This document shows, piece by piece, positions 8,129 to 16,494 of a stretch of 64,000 bases of DNA. This stretch comes from Streptomyces sp. SAI-127. GTDB taxonomy: Bacteria > Actinomycetota > Actinomycetes > Streptomycetales > Streptomycetaceae. A program made the position numbers and the translations under genes. The notes beneath the pieces were generated by a model. That model ran no database searches. It was not told where the DNA came from and saw nothing but the letters and a program-made list of their open reading frames with translations. The stretch covers positions 1,860,001-1,924,000 of the forward strand of contig NZ_JARXYJ010000001.1 of the NCBI RefSeq assembly GCF_029894425.1, read 5' to 3'. Each line of letters starts with the position of its first letter. The first letter of the stretch is position 1.

Positions 8129-9339
8129 GCGCCTCGTCCTCCTGGAGTCATGCCGCTCGGGCCGCGGCGGCGCTCGCGGCGGGCATGGGAGTCGGCCGCT
8201 TCGTCTACACCCCGATCCCGCCCCTGATGCACACCCGGGCGGGCCTGTCCACGGGGGCCGGGGCGAACCTGGCCACCGCCAACTACCTCGGCTATCTCGT
8301 CGGCGCCCTGGCGGGCATCCTGGCCCCCGCACTGATCCGGTCGCGCACCGTACTGCGTGCCTCCCTCATCCTGCTGACCGGCACGCTCGCCGCGATGCCC
8401 CTCACCCACAGCACCACCGTCTGGAGTCTGCTGCGGCTGCTGGCCGGCGTGGCGAGCGCCCTGGTGTTCGTCGTCGCGGCCGGATCCCTCCTGCACCATC
8501 TGCGGGACCACCCGCCGCACCTGGCCGGCTGGGCCTTCGGCGGGGTGGGCGGCGGCATCGCGCTGTCCGGCCTGCTGGTCCTGGTGCTGCGGTCCGCCGC
8601 CGACTGGCGCACCGCCTGGTGGGCCGCCGCCGTACTGGCCTCGCTGCTCGCGGCCGCCTCGTGGAATCTACGGCCGCAGGAGGCGCCCGTCGCCGCCACG
8701 GACGGGAGCGGCGCGACACCCCGCACGCACCGCTGGTTCGGTGCGCTGTTCGTCAGCTACACGCTGGAGGGCGTCGGCTACATCGTCGCCGGGACCTTCC
8801 TGGTCGCCGCCATCGGGCAGGAGTCCCCGGGCTGGGTCGGCAGCGGCGCCTGGGTGCTCGTGGGCCTGGCCGCCGTGCCGTCCTCGGCACTGTGGGCCCG
8901 GCTGGGCCGCCGGTGGTCACGCCCCGGACTGCTGCTCACGGCGCTCGTGATCCAGGCGGCCGGCATCGCCCTGCCCGCCCTGGTCGGCGGTACGGCGGCG
9001 GCCCTCGGCTCGGCGGTGCTGTTCGGCGCCACGTTCATCGGCATCAGCTCGCTCGCCCTGGCCACCGGAGCGCACCTGCGGTTCCCCCGCTCGGTCGCCC
9101 TGCTGACCGCCGGGTACTCGGTCGGACAGATCCTGGGCCCGCTTGTCGTCGCCCCGCTGCTGCACCACGGCTACCACGGAGCTCTCCTGCTGGCTGCCCT
9201 CGTGGTCCTGGTGGCGGCCGCGGCCGCCGCCGTGCTCCGGATCGGTTTCCCGCACCACATGGTCGTAATGGGACCCACAGTCCCCGAGCAGCAGCGAGAA
9301 TCGACCGAGGACGCCCGGCCCGCCGCGGCCGGCCCCTGA
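8125..9339 (+). CDS. YbfB/YjiJ-type MFS transporter
   Basis: A 404-aa integral membrane protein with about 12 hydrophobic segments of the MFS superfamily. The start region AAGMGVGRFVYTPIPPLM and ATANYLGYLVGALAG are typical of the YbfB/YjiJ group. The GTG at 8125 overlaps the stop of the isomerase-like gene (GTGA), so translation is coupled. Substrate and direction are unknown; pairing with the isomerase-like protein under a LysR regulator suggests uptake or export of the compound that protein handles. Confidence 0.85.
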   Translation: MSASSSWSHAARAAAALAAGMGVGRFVYTPIPPLMHTRAGLSTGAGANLATANYLGYLVGALAGILAPALIRSRTVLRASLILLTGTLAAMPLTHSTTVWSLLRLLAGVASALVFVVAAGSLLHHLRDHPPHLAGWAFGGVGGGIALSGLLVLVLRSAADWRTAWWAAAVLASLLAAASWNLRPQEAPVAATDGSGATPRTHRWFGALFVSYTLEGVGYIVAGTFLVAAIGQESPGWVGSGAWVLVGLAAVPSSALWARLGRRWSRPGLLLTALVIQAAGIALPALVGGTAAALGSAVLFGATFIGISSLALATGAHLRFPRSVALLTAGYSVGQILGPLVVAPLLHHGYHGALLLAALVVLVAAAAAAVLRIGFPHHMVVMGPTVPEQQRESTEDARPAAAGP

Positions 9340-9380
9340 GCACGCACCGCCGCACCCGGCCGACTGACATGGAGCCGCTG

Positions 9381-9974
9381 ATGAACACCGCACGGGACCT
9401 CGCGATCGTCGTCCTCGATGTGGCCGCCGACAAGCCGGTGGAGCAGGGCGATCTCTCGCTCGTTCTCGCGGGAGCCGAGGTGCTCGACCTCCTCGACGCC
9501 CACGCCCTCGCCCTGGACGGCGACCGCATCCTGCCCCAGGCCGAATCCCCCACGGGCGACCGCCTGTTGGACGAGGCCGCCGAGGCGCTCGTACGGCAGG
9601 AGCCGTACGAGTCGGTCGAGGACTGGCTGTGGCGCCGGGGCCGCGGGCTGTCCGCGGCCTACGTCGAGGACCTGGAGCGGATCGGGCTGACGGCCCGCTC
9701 ACGGGGCCGCCGGATCCCGCTGCGGACCGGACGTACGGAGCTGGTGGACTCGCCGGCCAGGCGGCAGGCCGAGGAGCGCCGGGCGGCGGGCGAACCCGTC
9801 CTCGCCGCTCTGGTGTCCGCCGCCGGGATCGGTGACGACCCGGCCGGAGAGCTCGCCGACGACGCGGCCACCGTGCTGGCCGCGGTCGGGGACGCGGTGA
9901 TGGAACTGGAGGCCGTACGCCAGCGGAAGGTCATCGAGGACGCCGCGTTCGACAACGTCTGGCGCGGTTACTAG
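9381..9974 (+). CDS. GPP34 (Golgi phosphoprotein 3-like) family protein
   Basis: A 197-aa protein of the GPP34 family, common in actinobacteria and of unknown function there; the eukaryotic relative binds phosphatidylinositol-4-phosphate. Typical features are the opening ARDLAIVVLDVAADKPVEQGDLSLVLAGAEV minus its middle, a hydrophobic leucine-rich first helix region, and a mostly helical acidic remainder. I chose the ATG at 9381, with GGAG six nt upstream, over the ATG at 9369. It lies 41 nt after the MFS gene on the same strand, so it could be co-transcribed. Confidence 0.78.
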   Translation: MNTARDLAIVVLDVAADKPVEQGDLSLVLAGAEVLDLLDAHALALDGDRILPQAESPTGDRLLDEAAEALVRQEPYESVEDWLWRRGRGLSAAYVEDLERIGLTARSRGRRIPLRTGRTELVDSPARRQAEERRAAGEPVLAALVSAAGIGDDPAGELADDAATVLAAVGDAVMELEAVRQRKVIEDAAFDNVWRGY

Positions 9975-10007
9975 GGAAGCCCTGAGCGCCGGTCCGGCGG
10001 ATCGGGC

Positions 10008-10607
10008 CTAGGAGCCTGCGGCACCGAGCAGGGCTCGGCAGTTGTCCCACAGGGGGCTCAGGCGCTGGGGGCTGTTGTAGAGCTTGGCGAACATCACCTG
10101 GCCCTCCAGTTGGGCCACCACCGCCCGCGCCGCCTCCCGTGGGTCGGACACGCTGACCTCGCCGCGGTCCCGGGCCTCGGCGACGACCGCCTCGACCATG
10201 TCGACCTGCGCGTCGAAGATCTCCTGCAGCCGTCCGCGCACCGGCTCGGCGTGGTTGCTCAGCTCCAGAGTGAGGTTCCCGAACAGACAGCCCGAGACCG
10301 TTCCGCAGCCCTCCTGGACGGCACGCTGGCCGGCCTCGGTCTGCTCGAAGAGTCCGCGCAGCCGCCGCAGGGGGTCCGCGTCTGTGCCCAACACGGTTTC
10401 CCAGTCCCGCCGTTGGGCTGCCCAGTGCTCGTCGACGACGGCGAGCGCGAGGGCCTCCTTGGACTCGAAGAAGTAGTAGAAACTGCCCTTCGGCACCCCG
10501 GCCGCCTTGCAGATCTCGGCCACGCCCAGCGCCGAGTAGCCGCGCCCCTCGATGAGCGAGCGCGCGGCACCGAGGATCTTCTGCCTGGCGTCACTGGTAC
10601 GTCCCAC
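10008..10607 (-). CDS. TetR-family regulator (LmrA/YxaF-like)
   Basis: A 199-aa TetR-family repressor. Residues about 8-55 carry the DNA-binding domain (ILGAARSLIEGRGY then GVAEICKAAGVPKGSFYYFF). The C-terminal ligand domain has two nearby cysteines in EGCGTVSGCLFGN, a feature of this subfamily, several members of which sense phenolics or electrophiles. The start is a GTG at 10607. A site sharing 15 of 18 bases with the SDR-operon palindrome lies about 20 bp upstream, suggesting autoregulation and control of the SDR/SnoaL pair. Confidence 0.87.
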   Translation of the reverse strand: MGRTSDARQKILGAARSLIEGRGYSALGVAEICKAAGVPKGSFYYFFESKEALALAVVDEHWAAQRRDWETVLGTDADPLRRLRGLFEQTEAGQRAVQEGCGTVSGCLFGNLTLELSNHAEPVRGRLQEIFDAQVDMVEAVVAEARDRGEVSVSDPREAARAVVAQLEGQVMFAKLYNSPQRLSPLWDNCRALLGAAGS

Positions 10608-10625
10608 ACAGCGAGTCTACGTGGG

Positions 10626-10643
10626 TACTAGACCGGTCGGCTG
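10626..10643. promoter_or_regulatory. Operator-like site upstream of the TetR gene
   Basis: The sequence TACTAGACCGGTCGGCTG is centred on the palindrome GACCGGTC and lies 19-36 bp upstream of the TetR GTG. It matches the SDR promoter site (6694-6711, minus strand) at 15 of 18 positions. Placement fits a repressor site overlapping the promoter. Confidence 0.6.
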
Positions 10644-10665
10644 GTGATGCGGGCCGTCTCGTCCG

Positions 10666-11244
10666 TCACAGCACCGGAAGCCCGTCGGCCTCCCGTCGCT
10701 GCAGACGCGCGACCAGTTCCGCCGCCGACGACTTTATGGTCTCCAGGCCGGACTTCCCCCAGGTCCGGGGCTGCACGTCCGCTGCGCACACCGTGCCCAG
10801 CACCATCCCCGTCGAGTCGATGAGCGGCGCGCCCAGATAGGAACGGATGCCGAACTCGTCGACGACCGGGTTGCCCGCGAACCGCGGATAGTCACGGACG
10901 TCCTCCAGGACCAGCGCCTTGCGGCGGGCGATCACATGGGGGCAGAACCCATGGTCGCGCGCCATATAGCGGCCCACTTCCGGCTTGGCCTCGTCGCCGT
11001 CCGCCGGGGGCCGGGCCGCGGGAATCCTGAGACCGGCGAAGAACTGCCGGTTCTCGCCGACGAAGTTGACCATGGCGTACGGCGCTCCCGTGTGCTCGGC
11101 GAGCCGCTCGGCGAAGGCGTCCAGAGCGGGCTCCGGGCGCTCCCCGAGGTCCAGCAGGCGCAGCCGTCGCGCCCGGTCCGGGGCCTCCTTGTCCTCGGGG
11201 GTGAGCAGCAGACGACCGGCCGGGCGTGGTGGGTCGTAGTTCAT
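10666..11244 (-). CDS. GAF-domain protein at the end of the conservon
   Basis: A 192-aa cytosolic protein with one GAF domain covering about residues 38-185. Landmarks are LAEHTGAPYAMVNFVGENRQFFAGLR, RDHGFCPHVIARRKALVLEDVRDYPRFAGNP and GIRSYLGAPLIDSTGMVLGTVC. GAF domains bind small molecules or cofactors; this cysteine/histidine-containing type is often found alone in Streptomyces. It starts 61 nt after cvnD on the same strand, in the place where some conservons have a cytochrome P450 gene, so it may be an extra component of this signalling system. Confidence 0.82.
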   Translation of the reverse strand: MNYDPPRPAGRLLLTPEDKEAPDRARRLRLLDLGERPEPALDAFAERLAEHTGAPYAMVNFVGENRQFFAGLRIPAARPPADGDEAKPEVGRYMARDHGFCPHVIARRKALVLEDVRDYPRFAGNPVVDEFGIRSYLGAPLIDSTGMVLGTVCAADVQPRTWGKSGLETIKSSAAELVARLQRREADGLPVL

Positions 11245-11305
11245 GGGCGGGTTCCGTCGCTGTGGACGTCGGTCATATGCGGCTCCGTGGCGGTGTATTC
11301 GGGGG

Positions 11306-11905
11306 TCACATGTGGGCGCCATGGCTCGGCGCGGGCGCCGGGCTGTGGGCGATGAGATGCCGTACGAGGGTGAGCAGGGTCTGCACACCGGAACTGGAGA
11401 TCCGTGCGTCGCAGCGCACGATCGGGATCTCCGGCGGGAGGTCGATGGCGGCGCGGACCTCCTCGGGGTCGTAGCGGTACCCCCCGTCGAACTCGTTGAT
11501 CGCGACGATGAATCCGAGGCCGCGCTGTTCGAAGAAGTCCACGGCGGCGAAGCAGTCCTCCAGTCTGCGGGTGTCGGCGAGGATCACCGCGCCGAGCGCG
11601 CCCTCGGAGAGTTCGTCCCACATGAACCAGAACCGCTCCTGCCCGGGCGTGCCGAACAGGTACAGGACGTGTTCCGGATCGAGGGTGATCCTGCCGAAGT
11701 CCATGGCCACCGTCGTCTCGACCTTGTTCTCGATACCGTCGAGACTGTCGGTCGCGGCGCTGACCGTGGTGAGCAGTTCCTCCGTGCTGAGGGGAGCGAT
11801 CTCGCTGACCGCGCCCACGAAGGTCGTCTTGCCTACCCCGAACCCTCCCGCCACCAGGATCTTCAGTGCGGTGGGGAAGGGGTCAGAGCTGTCGTCGTAG
11901 TCCAT
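11306..11905 (-). CDS. cvnD: Conservon GTPase CvnD
   Basis: A 199-aa small GTPase of the MglA/CvnD type. The P-loop is GGFGVGKTTFV near residue 21, switch II region reads YLFGTPGQERFWFMW, and the base-specificity motif region is VAINEFDGG. In conservons such as cvn9 this protein forms a membrane-associated complex resembling a eukaryotic G-protein system with CvnA, B and C. It overlaps cvnC by 23 nt, so the two are translated together. Confidence 0.93.
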   Translation of the reverse strand: MDYDDSSDPFPTALKILVAGGFGVGKTTFVGAVSEIAPLSTEELLTTVSAATDSLDGIENKVETTVAMDFGRITLDPEHVLYLFGTPGQERFWFMWDELSEGALGAVILADTRRLEDCFAAVDFFEQRGLGFIVAINEFDGGYRYDPEEVRAAIDLPPEIPIVRCDARISSSGVQTLLTLVRHLIAHSPAPAPSHGAHM

Positions 11906-12260
11906 CGAGCACTGCCTCCAGAAGAGCCCGGTCAGTCGGGTTGTGGGTGAACTCGGGGGGCTTGGTGGTCAGCGCCCCGCAGTCGACGAGGTCGGACAGC
12001 AGCACCTTGGTGACCACCGCCGGCAGCTTGAGATGGGCGGCGACCTCGGCGACCGAGACGGGCGCGCGGCACAGGTCGAGGGCCTGCGCGTGCTCGGGGC
12101 CGAGGTAGCCGATGGGGGTGGCACCGGTGGCCATCACGTGCGACAGCAGGTCGAACGCGATGGACGGCCGGGTGCGGCCGTTGCTGACCGTGAAGGGCCG
12201 CACCAGCCGCCCGGCCGCGTCGTCGAGCCAGGGCCCGTCGCCGACCGCCGCCACGCTCAA
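11883..12260 (-). CDS. cvnC: Conservon DUF742 protein CvnC
   Basis: A 125-aa DUF742 protein with a winged-helix-like fold. Motifs are DDAAGRLVRPFTVSNGRT and ARPS-like region then LGPEHAQALDLCRAPVSVAEVAA, ending with LLEAVLDGLRRQL. CvnC proteins contact the GTPase CvnD. It overlaps cvnB by 4 nt and cvnD by 23 nt. Confidence 0.92.
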   Translation of the reverse strand: MSVAAVGDGPWLDDAAGRLVRPFTVSNGRTRPSIAFDLLSHVMATGATPIGYLGPEHAQALDLCRAPVSVAEVAAHLKLPAVVTKVLLSDLVDCGALTTKPPEFTHNPTDRALLEAVLDGLRRQL

Positions 12261-12691
12261 GGCCTCATCGCCGGGGATTCGACGGCGTGCTGCCGGGGCG
12301 CGGTCACCAGGTAGGGACGCACGCTCTTGACGAGCATCGCCATCTCGTAGCCGAGCACCGCCGCGTCGGCCTCACGGCCGGCGAGTACGGCGAGACAGGT
12401 GCCGGAGCCCGCGGTGGTCACGAACAGCAGCGTCGAGTCGAGTTCGACGACGACCTGGCGGACGTCTCCGCCGTCGCCGAAGCGGACGCCCGCGCTGCGG
12501 CCGAGGGAGTAGAGGCCGGAGGCCAGGGCCGCCATGTGGTCGGCGCTGTCCCCGTCGAGGCCGTGGACCGACTTCACGAGCCCGTCGCAGGACAGCAGGA
12601 CCGCGCTGCTGGTGTGCGGTACGCGCTGCACGAGGCCGCTCATCAGCCAGTCGAGATCGGATACATGGCCGGTCGGCGCTTCGCTCGCCAT
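12257..12691 (-). CDS. cvnB: Conservon roadblock/LC7 protein CvnB
   Basis: A 144-aa roadblock/LC7 domain protein, the likely GTPase-activating or scaffold partner of CvnD. Landmarks are LDWLMSGLVQRVPHTSSAVL, DGLVKSVHGLDGDSADHMAA and AVLGYEMAMLVKSVRPYL. I chose the ATG at 12691, which has AAGGAG about 10 nt upstream. An upstream ATG at 12763 overlaps the cvnA stop by 4 nt and would add 24 Pro/Ser/Thr-rich residues; it is a real alternative. Confidence 0.9.
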   Translation of the reverse strand: MASEAPTGHVSDLDWLMSGLVQRVPHTSSAVLLSCDGLVKSVHGLDGDSADHMAALASGLYSLGRSAGVRFGDGGDVRQVVVELDSTLLFVTTAGSGTCLAVLAGREADAAVLGYEMAMLVKSVRPYLVTAPRQHAVESPAMRP

Positions 12692-12759
12692 GGTGGATCG
12701 ACTCCTTGAGGTACGAAGGTCTGCGGGAGCGCTGGGGGGTGGGGTGAACGCGGGGGTGG

Positions 12760-15612
12760 TCATCCGGCGGGTGCGCTCCCGTCGTGCCGGGGGGTGGTGC
12801 GGTCGTGATCGAGACCGTGCGCCTCGGATATGTGGTGCCGCTCCATGGGAGTTACGTCAATGGGGGCGGGGCGGGACTCCGGAGGGGCGAATGCCGCGGA
12901 GCCGGTGTCCGAGTGGGCCTCGTCTGTGTAAGAGGTGTCCGTATACGTGCGGACCCTTGCCGCCGTATCTGGGTGCCCCGAACCCACGTGGGCGGGGCCC
13001 ATGTGTACGGAGTCCATGGGAGCGGCGCTCATGGGGGTGGGCCCCATAGGGGTGGTGTCCATGTGTGCGGACACCGTGTGTGCCGGGTCCATGGGGTCGG
13101 CCTCCATACGGGGCGACGGCAGCGTTGTGGTCGATTCGCCGGGCGCCTGCTCCAGGTGCTGCTGGGCCTCGGCGAGGCTGATGCCGCGCTGGAAGGCCGC
13201 CATGAGTCCCGGGTCGTGGCCGGCCGGGTACTCGGGTTCCTGCCGTGGCGTCGGTCCGCCGCGCAGTTGGGGTGCGATGTGTTCCTGTGCGCGGCGCCGG
13301 GGCAGTTGGGGCTTGCCCATGGTGCCGCGCACGGTCCCGGTACGCGGGGTGGGCGGTGCGGTCACGTGCTCCGCGACCAGCCGCCGGTCGTCGGGCCTGA
13401 TCCCGGGTACGGCCTCGGCGGGGGTCGGCCGGTCGGCACGGGCACCGCGCACAGGCAGCGGCGCAGGCCGCCCCGAGTGCGGTCCACCGCCGTTCGGCCC
13501 GGTTCCACCACCGCCGGGCTTCCGCTCGGGCATGCCACGGGCCAAAGACCCGTTCCCGTCGGACCAGGCCTCGCCCCCACCCGGCGCCTCCGAGCCGCCG
13601 TTCAGGACGGACCCACCGCCACTCGCCAGGGAGCCGCCGTCGCCGGGCACCTGCCCGCCACCACTCAGTACCCCCGAGCCACCGCCCAGGAAGGCCCCAA
13701 CGCCACCCGACGAGAAGTCACTGCCGCCAGGCACCTGCCCGCCACCACTCGGAACCCCCGAGCCACCGCCCAGGAAGGCCCCACCGCCACCCGCCGAGAA
13801 GTCACTGCCGCCGGGCACCTGCCCCCGGCCGCTCGACACTCCCCCGCCGCCGTCCGGCGAAGACCCGCCACCCCCCGGCAGGCGGCCGCGCTCACTCGAA
13901 ACGCTCCCCCCTCCACTCGGTGCCTCCGAGCCACCGTTCAGAAAGGGCGCACCGCCGCTCGGTAGAGGATCGCTGCCACCAGGCCCACGCCCCCGACGAC
14001 TCGACACGTCCCCGCCACCGTCCAGCGCAGCCCCGCCGTCGGCCGGTACGGCTCCGCCGCCATGCGTCAGCGACCCGGCAGCGTCGGCCACGGATCCGCC
14101 GCCGGTCGACGCACGGTCACCGTCACTCGGCTCGTGACCATTGCCGTTCCGTACGGGCCCGCTGCCGTTTCGAACGCCCCGGGCGCCCTGCGGCACCGCT
14201 CCGCCGCTCCTCGCCGTCGGCGACGCGCTGCCGTTGAGCCCGGACTCCGTGCCCGGGGACTCCCCCCGGCGCGGATCGGCGGGCGCGCCCCGGTGCCGTG
14301 CCTCATGTCCGGGTCGCGGATGGGCCGGGCCCTGCGCGGATACGGCCGTACCCGCGGCCCCGCCCGACCCCGCGGCTTCCGGCGACTGCGCACCGATGGC
14401 GCCCGGCGCCGAACCCAGCAGTGCCTGCGGCACCACGAGGACGGCCTGGACACCGCCGTAGATGTTGGTCTGGAGCCGGACATGGATCCCGTGCCGCTTC
14501 GCGAGCTGTGACACCACGAACAGCCCGATGCGCCCGTCGGCCAGCAGGCTCGCGACGTTGACCTGGTCGGGATCCGCCAACAGGGCGTTCATCCGGTGCT
14601 GTTCGGCGACGGGCATGCCGAGGCCGCGGTCCTCCACCTCGACGGCGAGCCCGGAGGTCACGAGGTTGGCGCGCAGCAGCACTTGAGTGTGCGGCGCCGA
14701 GAACACCGTGGCGTTCTCGACGAGTTCGGCCAGCAAATGGATGACGTCGGCGACGGCGTGCCCACGCAGCGTGCCGTCGATCGGCGGCACGAGTTTGACC
14801 CGCGAGTACTGCTCGACCTCGGCGATGGCGGAGCGCAGCACCTCGGTCATGGAGACGGGGTTGCTCCACTGCCGACGCGAGACGGCACCGCCGAGGACGG
14901 CGAGGTTCTCGGCGTGCCGGCGGATCCGGGTGGCGAGGTGGTCGACGTGGAAGAGCCCCTTGAGCAGGTCGGGGTCCTCGATCTCGTTCTCCAGCTCGTC
15001 GAGGATGGAGATCTCGCGGTGCACCAGCGACTGAAGCCGCCGCGCGAGGTTGACGAAGACCTCCAGCTTCTGTTCGCTACCGGCCTGGCTGGAGAGCTGG
15101 GCGGCCTGGACGACCGCGGTGACGGCTCCGTCGTGGGCGCGGGCCAGGTCGGCGGCGAGCAGGTCGAAGTCGTCGGCGTCGTCGGGCGGACCGCTGCACG
15201 GACCGTGCCCCGGCGGAATCTCCCCGCGGCGCAGCCCCTCGACCAGGACCCGCAGGTCGGCCTCGCGGCGCGCACTGCTGCGGCGCAACGCGCCGACGCG
15301 GTCGCTCACCGTCTTGGCGGCGCGGTCGGCCGCCACGGCGGCGATGAGGATGCCCGCGAGGGTCACCGAGACCGCCCCGGCCAGGACACCCCACAGAATG
15401 AGGCTGGGTTGTGCCCCGGTGGAGCGGACGGTGAACAGGACGGCCGCACAGCCGCTGAGCGCGACCGCGATCGGTGGGAGCACGGCCAGCCGCAGTAGTT
15501 GCGGCCGTATGTGCGTCTCAGGCAGCGAGGGGGCGGGGCGGGCGACCGGCCGCCCATGCCGCCCGCCCTCACGGCGGTCTGCGCGTGCGGCCGGGGCACG
15601 GAGGTGAGACAT
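12760..15612 (-). CDS. cvnA: Conservon sensor histidine-kinase-like CvnA with giant low-complexity tail
   Basis: A roughly 950-aa membrane sensor of the CvnA type. From the ATG at 15612 (AAGGA 5 nt upstream) there is a basic N-terminus, two membrane segments (about residues 39-62 and 70-96), a coiled-coil/HisKA-like region, and a HATPase domain whose N-box is LLAELVENATVFS near residue 297 and whose G-box is VEDRGLGMP. After about residue 400 comes a Gly/Ser/Pro-rich stretch of some 300 residues that includes an 84-bp tandem repeat, then a helical LMAAFQRGISLAEAQQHLEQ and a Met/His/Asp-rich tail. GTG 15756 and ATG 15813 are other possible starts. The tail is far longer than the catalytic core. 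Confidence 0.88.
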   Translation of the reverse strand: MSHLRAPAARADRREGGRHGRPVARPAPSLPETHIRPQLLRLAVLPPIAVALSGCAAVLFTVRSTGAQPSLILWGVLAGAVSVTLAGILIAAVAADRAAKTVSDRVGALRRSSARREADLRVLVEGLRRGEIPPGHGPCSGPPDDADDFDLLAADLARAHDGAVTAVVQAAQLSSQAGSEQKLEVFVNLARRLQSLVHREISILDELENEIEDPDLLKGLFHVDHLATRIRRHAENLAVLGGAVSRRQWSNPVSMTEVLRSAIAEVEQYSRVKLVPPIDGTLRGHAVADVIHLLAELVENATVFSAPHTQVLLRANLVTSGLAVEVEDRGLGMPVAEQHRMNALLADPDQVNVASLLADGRIGLFVVSQLAKRHGIHVRLQTNIYGGVQAVLVVPQALLGSAPGAIGAQSPEAAGSGGAAGTAVSAQGPAHPRPGHEARHRGAPADPRRGESPGTESGLNGSASPTARSGGAVPQGARGVRNGSGPVRNGNGHEPSDGDRASTGGGSVADAAGSLTHGGGAVPADGGAALDGGGDVSSRRGRGPGGSDPLPSGGAPFLNGGSEAPSGGGSVSSERGRLPGGGGSSPDGGGGVSSGRGQVPGGSDFSAGGGGAFLGGGSGVPSGGGQVPGGSDFSSGGVGAFLGGGSGVLSGGGQVPGDGGSLASGGGSVLNGGSEAPGGGEAWSDGNGSLARGMPERKPGGGGTGPNGGGPHSGRPAPLPVRGARADRPTPAEAVPGIRPDDRRLVAEHVTAPPTPRTGTVRGTMGKPQLPRRRAQEHIAPQLRGGPTPRQEPEYPAGHDPGLMAAFQRGISLAEAQQHLEQAPGESTTTLPSPRMEADPMDPAHTVSAHMDTTPMGPTPMSAAPMDSVHMGPAHVGSGHPDTAARVRTYTDTSYTDEAHSDTGSAAFAPPESRPAPIDVTPMERHHISEAHGLDHDRTTPRHDGSAPAG
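13651..13818. repeat. 84-bp tandem duplication inside cvnA
   Basis: Two head-to-tail copies (13651-13734 and 13735-13818) differ at only a few bases. Each encodes a 28-aa unit containing GQVPGGSDF and FLGGGSGV. More diverged relatives of the unit (GRxPGG, SEAPGGG, LNGGS) continue on both sides, showing that the low-complexity region grew by duplication. Confidence 0.85.
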
Positions 15613-16494
15613 CGGTGTCCTTGTACTGGTCCGTCGGTCCTGTTGGCCGGAGGGTCCCGGGCCGGCCGGCCCGGTTCGGCGGGCTCCGGCATGTGCCCCT
15701 GCGGGCTGCTGGGCGGGTCGCCGAGCGGGGCGCGCGGCGGCACGGTCGTCGGTCACCGGCGCGTCGCCTCCCTCCTCCCCGCACCGCGGCAGTTCGCCGT
15801 GGGCATGCGTCATGGCGTACCGGTCGAGAGAACCGAAGAATCCAACCCCTCGTCGCCCGGCGGACACTCACAGTAGTCGCCAGCGCATCATGTGCGAGCG
15901 GCAGTTGACAAAGTCCCCCACGGAGCGTCCCGCTCTGGTAGGAGGTTCCGCACGACAGACCGACAAGCAGACCGGTAGGGAATCCCCGAACGAGTGAATA
16001 CCGATCAGTCCTGGTCAGAAGCGGTCATGCACGTCCAGCGAGGATCCAGGGCGTACGCGCGCGTCGGTCGTCCCGTCAGCCGTTTTCCCGGGTACGGCAG
16101 CCCTACCGACACCCCTCCGGAGCGTTGGCCCGAGCCTTCCTGATTGTCACTGACCGTGTCGGTCCACTGCAGCGCCGATCCGCCTCAGCCCCCGGCCACG
16201 GCACGCGCAACCCGCAGCCAAGGAGCACACCAGGCTCCCGCTCACCCGCAAGCCGGCGTCCGTCAACACCGTCGTGGGTCTACGGCCGCGTCCCGTCCTG
16301 TCCCACAGGGAACCGCGCGGTCACATGTGGGCGAAGGAGCTCACGGCCCGCGTCCACACCACCGGCCTCCCCCACACCCCTCAGGTGACTGGGCCGCCGC
16401 ACTCACCCAGGGGCACGCGAAACCGCCCGCCCAGCCACCGAGAACCCGCAACCGCCCCACCCACAGCCCGGTGAGGCAGATCCACAACCGCGGC
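15613..16494. other. Spacer between cvnA and the MBL hydrolase gene
   Basis: About 880 bp. The first 250 bp next to cvnA may be N-terminal coding sequence if a more upstream start is used; beyond 15870 I see no supported gene on either strand. The open frames present lack ribosome sites and family motifs and have the Arg/Pro/His-rich composition of shadow translations. The cvn promoter should lie here, but I cannot place it. Confidence 0.5.

Noticed and set aside
13651..13818. CRISPR-like array
   Set aside because: The two repeats are directly tandem coding units in cvnA with no spacers.
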